Both the position numbers and the translations under genes were made by a program. A stretch of 64,000 nt of DNA from Sipunculus nudus (taxonomy: Eukaryota; Annelida; Sipuncula; Golfingiida; Sipunculidae), in NCBI GenBank assembly GCA_026874595.1, contig CM049309.1, positions 68,802,926-68,866,925 of the forward strand, read 5' to 3'. Below, in pieces: positions 35,801 to 47,800 of this stretch. A model generated the notes under the pieces. That model made no database searches. It had not been told where the DNA came from and saw nothing but the letters and a program-made list of their open reading frames with translations. Position 1 is the first letter of the stretch. Each line of letters begins with the position of its first letter.

Positions 35801-38800
35801 ATCCGCCAAAACGAAGTTTTGCGGATACTATGTTTTTGACCGGGTTCCGCCGCCGCCGCCGCGTTCGTTTCCGGAGAAGCGCTCTGAGACTACTGGACAG
35901 ATTTTTCCGAAACTTACACAAATTATCACATGGGTCACATGTGAACTGGTGCCTAACCAAGTGACCTTGACCTCTGACCTTTCGTCTCTGCCCAGCGTCC
36001 ATTTGTGCGTCTGTTTCCACACATAAACCCATATATCTCGGGAACCGTTTGACCGATCCGGAAAAAATTTTTACACAAATGTAGCCCTGGGATAGCTTTA
36101 TAACATACACAACAAAAGGTGGTGCCACCTGCAACCATGTTTGCACAGTGTCCATCTGTTCATCTGCCTGGGGTTAAAATCACTCATATCTCTGCAGTGG
36201 TTTGACTAATTCACCTAAAATTCGGCATGCGTATACATCCTAGATAGCTTTCTCGATTTTATGACAGGTGGCGCCACCTACATTCACGTTAATGCTCCAC
36301 ACATAAACCCATATATCTCGGGAACCGTTTGACCAATCAGGAAAAAATTTTTACACAAATGTAGCCCTGGGATAGCTTTATAACATACACAACAAAAGGT
36401 GACGCCACCTGCAACCATGTTTGCACAGTGTCCATCTGTTCATCTGCCTGGGGTTAAAATCACTCATATCTCTGCAGTGGTTTGACTAATTCACCTAAAG
36501 TTCGGCATGCGTATACATCCTAGATAGCTTTCTCGATTTTATGACAGGTGGCGCCACCTACATTCACGTTAACGCTCCACACATAAACCCATATATCTCG
36601 GGAACTGTTTGACCGATCAGGAAAAAAATTTTACTCAAATGTAGCCCTGGGATAGCTTTATAACATACACAACAAAAGGTGGCACCACCTGCAACCATGT
36701 TTGCACAGTGTCCATTTGTTAATCTGCCTGGGGTTAAAATCACTCATATCTCTGCAGTGGTTTGACTAATTCACCTAAAATTCGGCATGCCTATACATCC
36801 TAGATAGCTTTCTTGATTTTCTGACAGGTGGCACCACCTGCATTCACGTTAACACTGCAGACATCCAAGCTCATATCTCGGGAACCGTTTGACCAATCAG
36901 GAAAAAAAATTTACACAAATGTAGCCCTTGGATAGCTTTATAACATACACAAAAATGGTGGTGCCACCTGCAACCATGTTTGCACAGCGTCCATCTGTTT
37001 GTCTGCCTTTGGTTAAAATCACTCATATCTCTGCAGTGGTTTGACCAAATTACCTGAAATTCAGCATGCTTATACATCCCGCATAGCTTTCTTGATTTTA
37101 TGACAGGTGGCGCCACCTACATTCACGTTCATGCTGTAGACATCCATGCTTATATCTCCGGACTCATTCAACCAATCAGGAAAATTTTTTTACACAAATG
37201 TAGCCCTAGGATAGCTTTATAACATGAACAAAAATGGTGGTGCCACCTGCAGTCATTTTGGCACAGCATCCATCTGTTTGTCTGCTGTGGGATATAATCA
37301 CTCATATCTCTGCAGTGGTTTGACTTTTCCACATGAAATTTTGCATGTGTATATATCTTGGATAGTTTCTCGTTCAAATAACAGGTGGCGCCACCTACAA
37401 TCATGTTTATGTGGCAGAGATCCATTCTAATATTTAACACATGTAACTCTATATCCCCTTGCCACTCAATCCATGCCTCACTTCACCCGTCCATCTCTGA
37501 TTTTGGCGGATACACGTAGTCGCTTGTTGACTACCCGTATTCTAGTTCATCAGATGTGTTAGCCTAGGATTGTAATAGACAAGTAATCACTTATTCTGTT
37601 ACTTGGGGTACTATTACTATTACTAGTTCAAATTTCTCTTCTATCAATAGTAATATTACTCTTACATAATTTGAAAACCCTGCAATATTCTATTAATATT
37701 ACATATTGGGGACCCGGACAGCTTAGTGGTAAAACGCTCGGCCTTCTTCGCTGGGGACCCGGGTTCGATTTCCGGTGTGGCTATGAGAATGGGTTGTAGT
37801 GGCCAGTCCAAGGTTTTCTCCGGGTCCTCCGGTTTCCTCCATCCTTACCGACTACCGAGCGCCAACATCTGAGCCATGGAGAGTGCCTCGTATTAGTTAT
37901 TATAACTAGTTGTAAAATCCATGTAAAATAAATAAAGTTTATATTTAATATTACATATTTTTATCACCTCATTCCTTATTGTAATATGGAATTGATGTAG
38001 CTGTTGTTAATACTCATAAATTATCACACATGATGAATGACATGGTCAGTCTGTCAGATATGTTTTATACTATTTCACATATACCGGTTGTCATTAAATA
38101 TCTTCATTAGGCTACAGCCACATATTATTCATAAGTTGATATTATATAAATGATAACATATGGTTGTTTTTATTGTTATTATTATTGTTATCATTGTTAT
38201 TATTATATGATCACATATGGTTTACATATGATTATATGCTTTATACAATGTCAGTGAGATTTCCTTTAACAACATAACTTTTTATATATTAACTTTTATA
38301 TAACTTTTTATGTTGTAGTTTCTGAACATTCCCACCAGTATTTTGAATTTGCATAATGCAACATGAAGTAAATTTATATCTTGTCCTGGCTAAGAAATAT
38401 ATTTTGAGAACCTGCGAGACCTGATGTTTCTTCAATGCAAACCATCTATTATAATAAGTTATTATTTTGATATATTTCAAGTGGATATGGCCTGTTTATA
38501 TGCTCTAGAGTTTGCATTTGGCTTCAGTATTTTAATTAAGCATAACAAAACATTATATATTTTTATTTTGTCCTGGGTTTTCATAAATAAAAATATTTTT
38601 AACTTTGTGAGTATATATTTAATTTAATAACATCATCAAACAAGTTTGGTTACAAAATTACTCATTAAAGTACTCATGAGTACATTTTGTGTACTCAGTA
38701 CTTGTACTCAAGTACTTTTGAAAAAAGTGCAAATGTACTCATATTTGTACTCGATTACTTTTAAAGTACATGGCACTCGTACTCGAGTACTTTAAAAAGT

Positions 38801-41800
38801 AATCAGACCCAACTCTTTGCCCAATGTGTCCCCATGGGCCAGTCAATCCTGGTTGAGGTAAACCGGCATGCTACTGGTTCATCCTGGGGAAACTTACCAT
38901 GCTTATAATAGACACTGTCATCTCTGGTTTGCATAACCACCCACATCCCTGATTAGACCAGGGCACACCAAATACCAGTTCAGTTCTCCCATAATCCTCC
39001 CATCCTCCCAACCTGTATGTCAAATATCAATCAAATCCATGAAACTGTTCTTTATATATCTTGTGGATACACACACACACACACACACAATCAACTGAAA
39101 ATGATAACCCTGTCCTTAGGAGGGTTGACCGAGGATTCAGTGGGTGCAGTCATGAAAAATTTTATTTCCTGTGATAATATTGGAGTTTTATTTCAACAGG
39201 TGACTGACATCCATGTTGATGGTGTCAAGGCCAGGTTGTATGTCCCTGAGGGAATCAAGCAGGGGGCGCCAGCAATCATTCTGTACCACGGCGGTGGATG
39301 GTACTTCTGCAGTATTGGTAGGTCAATATATCTTCATAATAATTTGTAAACTTCCAAATTAAATTTAAAAATGATTTACAGGCTGCAGTAAGGGCTGCAA
39401 ACATAAACATAGACATGTACCCCACCTGTCAAAATCAAGATTTTTCCAGCTGCTGACAGGTGTTACGTTGGTGTTTGGTCTTTCGTGTTTCCTCTCCTTG
39501 TTTGTTTGTTGTTGATCCATGGTCAGACAGTCTTGTTATAGTATACAGACATACCTGGAATGTGTTTACTCACACATATAACCATAACAACATATTAAAC
39601 AGGTGAATTTGAGATAATAAGTCAAAGTGCCGGGATGGTTTTTTCCCAGAAAACTTTTGTATTCAGCAATAATGAACTTATAGCATAAGATAATACACAT
39701 ATTGTTGCAAATGTTTATGTACCTTTAAATGTATCACATTGTATATCATCGAAGAACTTTAATTGAAGAACTGTGATATATATTGTTTGATAATGTGTCA
39801 TTACAACCACTTTTATTTCAGACACACATGACCCTATTGCTGCCAACCTGGCCCGGCGACTCCAGGCTGTTGTTCTGTCTGTTGAGTAAGTCATTTTTCA
39901 GGAAATGTAGAGAATATTGTGATATCATAAAGTTTTTGTTTAAGAATTAATATTTTAGTTACAGAAATATGATAAGATTGTTTACAATTAGTTTAGGGCA
40001 TCTAATCTTTTACTGGGCATTTTAGGTGTAATGGTAAATGAAATACAACTTTCTCCCCTGAAAACATAAAAGTATCTGCAAAGAATTCATTCTCAAACCG
40101 TATTCTTATGCTTATACACAGAAAATATAAACTAACTCCAGGCACAATCAGTGTATTAATGACACATAAACATACTGTGCTGCATTTTTATCGTAAATCA
40201 AGATGATGACCAACAGAGAAAAATATGACTTTCTTTGTGATTCATGTCATGCACATATTCCTTGATTTGAATGGAAGTTTTGGTTCATGCACAATATCAT
40301 TCCTTTAACCATGCAATTTGTGATGACTTGATAATAAAAATGTCAAGTAATACATTCTAAGATGTTTTCTTGAGATGTTAGTCCCCAACATTGTAAACAA
40401 AAAAATGTTATCAATAATTACATTCTTTTATATCATTTTTTAAATTTTGCTTATTTTTTACACACAGCTACCGTTTAGCGCCAGAACACCCCTTTCCCAT
40501 TCCTTTTGAGGATTGTTTGAAAGCCACAAAGTACTTCATCAAGCACGCATCGGAGTACGGAGTGGACCCGAAAAGGATTGCTGTCGCTGGTAACTGCCTC
40601 TCATTTGTTTGTTAGGGCTGGTTGGTTGTGTTTAATAGAAATTAATTTTTAAATCATGACTGATTAATAATTATTAAGTTTTTCATGTGCATCCTCTAGT
40701 GATTACATTTTTCAGTTATTTAAGGCCCATTGTTTTTCTGAGCACTGGCATACTGTATTTCATGTGTTTAATGATAAGGACCTTCTATATCTGATACATA
40801 TGAACAGATGACGGTAATCGTTATCATTGATATTTGGAAGACTCAAAAAGAATGTTTCATTGTATTTTTATTGAAATCATAATCACTAAGAAATATCATT
40901 CTAGTTTGTCACTGATTTTTGTCCTGCTTTCCTGAGGTTTTTTTTCTCAGTTAATACGACTTCTGTTCTCAAGCTTACAAAATTGTTCATGATTATTTAT
41001 GAGGCTAAAAGCTTCACAGCAAAATAGTGCAATTCTTTGTTTGATTCTTTGTATGTTCAGGTGTCATAAAGACATGTCACAATTGATTATACTTGATACA
41101 TATATAGAAAATCTGAAATGCAAAATAGTAAATAAGATTATAATTTCTGTAATCTTTATATTTCTTCAATAAACGTTTATGATGGCAAAGCTTTAACTTG
41201 TCCTGTAAGTTAATAAAAGAGAATAAAAATTGTTTGATATTTGCAATTAGAATTTTTTTTTCATAAATATGATGTTTCAGAAAAATACTGAACATCTAAA
41301 CCTGGTACCTTAATTTCTGTTTTAAGCAATGATAATTATAAATCTTCCATATTTTTTTTTTACTTTTTAGCTCAGCTGACTTTCAGTCATGCTGAGCTAT
41401 AGCGATCACTTTTTGTCCGTCGTCCGTCTGTCTGTCCGTCTGTCCGTTAACCTGGCACAAATCGTAACCGCCGGACTTACAATCTTGTAACTTGATATTC
41501 TGGGAGGTCCATGAAAAATCTCCTTGGAAACCAGAAATTAGGTCTCTGTTACCCATATCCTTTGAGCTATTGGGCCCCAAAGTATCCCCCAGAATAGTCA
41601 AAAATTTCATACAAAAACTTCAATATCTCATTAACTACATCACTGATGGTCATGATTTTTGGCATACATATTGATCATGAGATGTTCCATCAGTTTCTGC
41701 AGACTGGTGGCGCCACCTATATTCTTCGATATTTTACAAATTTTCTCTATTTTTAGACCTTTAAAAATGTGAACATCTGTTAACAGGGCACAAATCATAA

Positions 41801-44800
41801 AGACTGGACCTAGAATCTTCATTCTTGACACACAGGGAGATCCATGAAAAGTCTCCATGGAAACCTGAAATTAGGTCTCTGTTACCCATATCCTTTGAGC
41901 TGTGGGGCTCCCAATTACCCCCCAGAATAATGAAAAATTTGATAAAAAAAAACTGCAACATCTCAATAACTACAACACTGATGGTCATGATTTTTGGCAT
42001 ACATATTGATCAAGAGGTGTTCCATCAGTTCCTGCAGTCTGTGGTGCCACCTGTATTTTTTCAAATTTTTATAATTTTTTTTCTCTATTTATGAGACCTT
42101 TAAGGATGTAGTTATCTGTCAACAGGGTACAAATCTTAACGACTGAACCTAGAATCTTCATTCTTGACACACGGGGAGACCCATGAAAAGTCTCCATGGA
42201 AACCTGAAATTAGGTCTCTGTTACCCATATCCTTTGAGCAATGGCACTCCAAAGTACAGCTCAGAATAATGGAAAATTTGATACAAAAGCTGAAGTATCT
42301 GAACAACTAATGCAGAGATCACCATAATTGTTTGCATGGATATTGATCATGGAATGTTTCATTAGTTTTTGCAGACTGATGGCACCACGTATATTTGTTT
42401 GGGTTTTTTTATGAATTTTTTTCTCTACTTTTGCGACCTTAAAAGATATAAACATCTGTTAACAGGGCACAAATTGTGTAGACTTGACCTAGAATCTTCA
42501 TTCTTGACACACAGGGAGATCCATGAAAAGTCTCCATGGAAAATGAAATTAGGTCTCTGTTACCCATATCCTTTAAGCTATAGGACTCCGAAGTATCCCT
42601 AAGAATAATGAAAAATTTGATACAAGAACTGCAGTATCTCAATAACTACAACACTGATGGTCATGATTTTTGACATACATATTGATCATGAGGTGTTCCA
42701 TCAGTTTCTGCAGACTGGGTGCGCCACCTCTATTTTTAGCTCAGCTGACTATAAGTCATCTGAGCTATAGTCGTGGTCCATTGTCCGTTGCCATCTGTCT
42801 GTCTGTCCGTCCGTCCGTAGATGTGGCACGTTTTGAAACCGTAAGACCTAGGAATCCAAAATTCGGCATAGTGTTAGATGTCCCCAAGACCTCCTACCAA
42901 GCCGAAAACTGGGTCTTTGCAACTTTGTTCCTTTGAGAAATTAAGGGATAACCTCAATTTTTTGTTAAAAACCTATTTTCACACATTAGGGCTGCCTAAT
43001 ATCAAAACCACTCATCAGTTTTCCCTCATATTAACCATAAATATTCCTCTATATAGTTCCTATGTTCATGCTTGGAATTATGTCTGTATTATATAATTTA
43101 AGAAAGTTATGGGCCTGAACATAATGCATTTTGTAAAAAACCAGGAAAGATATTTGATCACTTAACACAAAACTTGTTAAAGCTATGGACTTTTTTTCAG
43201 TAATATAACTTTAATTAATCAAAATTAAATTGTATACCCAAAATTTGATCAAAATCTTTTAAATTTTTTAAAATATTAACAAAAATAAAAAATTGGTACC
43301 TTAAATTTTGCCTAACTTTGACCATGGCACATTTTTTCCTGTAAGTACTGTGGATTTAATTTTCTCAGCATGTTTTTGTTAGCATTTTGTATGTTAACAC
43401 CAAAAATTTGAAACCAGTTGATCAAAAACTGTAGATTTTATTAAAGTTTTCAAGCACCATGTAACATATTGTTTACATCAGGCTAGTGTTATGCAGTTTG
43501 CAAGAGCTCAGCTCTCCAGCTCAGCTCTCCAGTTCCTAAAATTTGGCATACAATTAGATGTCTCCAAAATTCCCTACCATGCCAAGAATTTTGTCACTAG
43601 GACTTAATACCTTTGAGATATTAATGAAAAACTTCATTTTTCAATTAAAAAGCCATTGTTACACTTCAGTACTGCCTTTAATCATATATAATATACATGT
43701 TTTTCTATACATTCTCTGTGCACATTCCAGAAATGATGTCAGTATTGCGTAATTTTTTTAAGTTATGGGCCCAAACATAATGCACTTTGTAAAAAATCAA
43801 GAAATATATTTACTCCCTTAACAAGGGGCTTGCTGAAGCTAAAGATTTTTTTGTCAGGGATGTAACATTATTTAATCAAGATTCAATTGAATACCCAAAA
43901 TTAGTTCTGAATTTTTAAAATTTTATAAGTTATTAGTATAAATATAAAATTAGTACCTTAAATTTTGCCCAACTTTGACCATTTCACTTTTGTGTCATGT
44001 GAGCTTTGTTTATATAATTTTCATATCATGCACACATAAGGATTTCAGCTTTTTAGTTTAGAAAGCTGAAAGAAATTGGCCAAAAATTGTAGCTTTTATT
44101 AATGTTTTTATGAGACCATGTCAGACCTTGGCTCTCTCCAGCCACTCTTGGGTCACCTGTATGTTGACCTTGTTGAACTTTTAGCAAATTATGCACGCTT
44201 GAGGCAGGCATATACTTGGGCAGCAAGGCAGCTTATGGCCAGCCACAGTTGATCCAGGTGTCCAACCCAACTCATCTAGTAGTTTTAACCAACAACATAA
44301 CAATAAACAATAAATTAATCAATTTTTATTGGTTTTTAATAACAAATTAAAGAAAAATAGAAAAGGAATTTGTTAGTTTATAATAATAGGGAATTAACTT
44401 GCAGTTACTGATGATATAAGAATCTTGTATCGATGGATAGAATGTCACGTATTCCAAATAACACCATGCAGTCACCTATGGCATTTTTCAGTTCAATTTT
44501 AATAATAAAAAAGTAAATCATATTATTCATTACTAATCATTAGGGATCATATGAAGGAAATTAAAGATAGACAAAGATGCAGTTGATAATATTAATCTAG
44601 ATTCCTACTGTGTATAGTGTGTACATTGATGTGAAATTAGTCCAAAATAAATATATCACAAAGTGGCCGGGGCATATAGTTTTACCCATGTCCGTCATTC
44701 CGTCCTTCTGTCCATCCGTCCTTCCGTCATTCCGAAATCAAACAGTTGTACGGACTTTTTTCGCAATGCCTGCAGATATTGGCCTGATTTTTTGTGTGTG

Positions 44801-47800
44801 GGCAGATATAGACCAGTTACAGATCCAGTTCTCGTTTCGTCCCGGTTGACCTACTTTTGACCGTTTTACGGCTCCTAAACTTAGAAAATTTCATGAAAAA
44901 TAGAAATATTCATGACAGATACACATGTACGGACTTTTTTTTGCAATGCCTGCAGATATTGGCCTGATTTTTGGTGTGTGAGCAGATATAGACCAGTTAC
45001 AGATCCAGTTTGCGTTTCGTCCCAGTTGACCTACTTTTGACCGTTTTACTGCTCCTGAACATAGAAAATTTCATGAAAAATATGAAATTTCATGACAAAT
45101 ACACATGTACGGACTTTTTTTCGCAATGCCTGCAGATATTGGCCTGATTTTTGGTTTGTGGACAGATATAGACCAGTTACAGATCGAGTTCGCGTTTCGT
45201 CCTGGTTGACCTACTTTTGATCGTTTTATGGCTCCTAAACTTAGAAAATTTCATGAAAAATAGAAATATTCATGACAGATACACATGTAAAGACTTTTTT
45301 TCGTAATGCCTGCAGATATTGGCCTAATTTTTGGTGTGTGGGCAGATATAGACCAGTTACAGATCCAGTTCATTTTTCGTCCTGGTTGACCTTCTTTTGA
45401 CTGTTTTACAGCTCCTGAACATAGAAAATTTCATGAAAAATATGAAATTTTATGACAAATACACATGTACGGACTTTTTTTCGCAATGCCTGCAGATATT
45501 GGCCTGATTTTTGGTGTGTCGGCAGATATTGACTAGTTACAGATGGAGTTGGCATTTCGTCCCAGTTGACCTACTTTTGACTGTTTTACAGCTCCTGAAC
45601 ATAGAAAATTTCATGTAAAATATATATTTTCATGAAAAATACACTTGTACAGACTTTTCTTCACAATACCTGCAGATATTGGCCTGATTTTTGGTGTGTG
45701 GGCAGATATTGACCAGTTACAGATCAAGTTCACGATTTGTTCCAGTTGACCTATTTTTGACCGTTTGACGGTGCTCTAACATAGAAATTTTCATAACAAA
45801 TGCATATGTACGGACTTTTTTTTGCAATGCCTGCAGATATTGGCCTGATTTTTGGTGTGTGGACAGATATAGACCAGTTACAGATCGAGTTCGCGTTTCG
45901 TCCTGGTTGACCTACTTTTGATCGTTTTATGGCTCCTAAACTTAGAAAATTTCATGAAAAATATAAATTTTCATAACAAATGCATATGTACTGACTTTCT
46001 TTCCTCAATGCCTGCAGATACCACCCTGATTTTTTTTGTGTGGGCAGATAATGCCAGTTACAGATCGAGTTTGCGTTTCATCCCGGTTGACCTACTTTTG
46101 ATTGTTTTACGGCTCCTAAACATAGAAAATTTCATGAAAGACAGAAATTTTTATGGAAAATGCACATGTATGGACTTTTTTTCACAATGCCTGCATATAC
46201 TGGCATGATTTTTGGCGTGTTGCTTGATAATGACCCGTTACAGATCGAGTTTGCATTTTGCCCTTGTTGACCTACTTTTGACCATACGACACCTCCTGAA
46301 CTTAAAAAATTTTCAAAATTTTACAAATGTTTCTAATTTGCCCAAGGTGGGGGCATTTGTGTCGTTCCGACACATCTAGTTTTAATATAAATAAAAGCCA
46401 TAAAACCAGGTACTAATGATCATTATTTAAATGTGTGAATTTTGTACATTCTGGATTCTCAACACCATTGTTTGGTGAAATCTGAATAAATACTAGACAT
46501 GGTGGGAATCCTTTGCAACCGATTTAAATATGAATATGAATATGTCCTCCATTATAAAATTTCTTGCATAAAGAATGGGAATTCAGGTAAAAATGAAAGT
46601 ATATGAATACCAGTGCAATTACTTTCCAAATGTATTCATGAATGCATTCATGAATATATTCTTTAATATTATTTTAATAATCATTTCAGTTATATTTCAT
46701 TTTAAAAATCATACAATTCTCTTATAATTTTTAATAAAAATTATATCTGGGACAATTTTTGTAATTCTTTTAATAAATAGTTAAACTCTTACATTATATG
46801 TTCTGGTTATAAGTTATATGGCCAAGTCAAAATCTGTGTGACAATAGTACTCCATTTGTTAATAAAATAAATGAAATCAATTCTCTTCTCTGTCTCCAAA
46901 GGTACTATCAAAATCATACATAAGCTTAACAACAACAACTCATTATTCAGCTTATACTTATTACCACACAAAATCAGCATGTGCCTCATTTCTAAATCAT
47001 ATTTTTTTATCATATATAACAGCTGAGCGCCGTGACCCATAGGTCCCTTGTTTCAAATTTTCACAAATTTTTTTGTCTATTTTTGAGACCTTTAAAGATG
47101 TGGTTATCTGTCAACAGGGTACAAATCATAACAACTGGACCTAGAATCTGCATTCTTGTCATGCAAGGAGGCCCATGAAAAGTGTGTGTGGAAACCTGAA
47201 ATTAGGTCTCTGTTTCCCATATCCTTCAAGCTATAGGACTCCGAAGTATCCCTCAGAATATTGAACAATTTGATACAAAAGCTGAAGTATCTGAACAACT
47301 AATGCAGAGCACCATGATTCTTTGGATGGATATTGTTTATGGAGTGTTTCATCAGTTTCTGCAGACTGGTGGTTCAACCTATATTTTATTCAATTTTTCG
47401 AATTTTTTTCTCTATTTTTTAGACCTTTAAGGATGCTGTCATCTGTTTACATGGCACAAGTTGTAACAACTAATGCAGAGATCACCATGATTCTTTGCAT
47501 GCATGTTGACCATTAAGTCTTTTTATTAGTTTCTGCAGACTGGTGGAGCCACTTGTATTTTTTACACATTTTTTCTCTATTTTTGAGATATATAAATACA
47601 GACACCATTTTGGCCTGTTGGTTAATCTGTTTGATGCTTCAGTTGAATGGGTATATACTACCATTCAGATGATAAAATTTCCTTTTGCCAATCTCTTCCC
47701 AGTCAGCTGAGTGTCATGACCCATGGGTCACTTGTTTTATTAAAAATTATACTGATCTTTCATTTTTTTCTTACAGGAGATAGTGCTGGTGGTAACCTGG

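Larger units (their letters stand above)
34690..38817. mobile_element. Non-autonomous hAT element, 4.1 kb including nested insertions
   Basis: The termini are CCGAGTTGGGTC on the left and, inverted, AAGAGTTGGGTC on the right; each differs by one base from a CAGAGTTGGGTC-type hAT end. TGCCCCAT (34682-34689) and TGCCCAAT (38818-38825) flank it, matching at 7 of 8. Both ends carry about 150 bp packed with GTACTCGAGTACTTTT and GAGTACTTTT words. No transposase frame is present. Element G (35799-37545) and a SINE (37708-37944) have inserted into it, which leaves about 2.1 kb of original sequence. Confidence 0.78.
41368..47734 (+). mobile_element. Outer Helentron-like array element A (about 335-bp units), interrupted
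   Basis: The 5' hairpin TAGCTCAGC-TGACT/AGTC-GCTGAGCTA is followed by CCGTCTGT words, then units of about 335 bp (GGTCTCTGTTACCCATATCC at 41541, 41873, 42213, 42552). The array stops at 42736, where element B begins, and continues in register at 47051. The distal complement AGTCAGCTGAG (47701-47711), hairpin TGACCC/GGGTCA and CTTG next to T close it at 47734. It fills most of intron 5 of copy B. Confidence 0.72.

Noticed and set aside
35793-37440. Open frames of 60-120 aa across 35793-37440
   Set aside because: They repeat with the 280-bp tandem units of element G and carry no conserved domain.
32881-46379. CRISPR-like array because of regular repeats
   Set aside because: The genome is eukaryotic, units are 180 bp or longer and contiguous, and there are no spacers.
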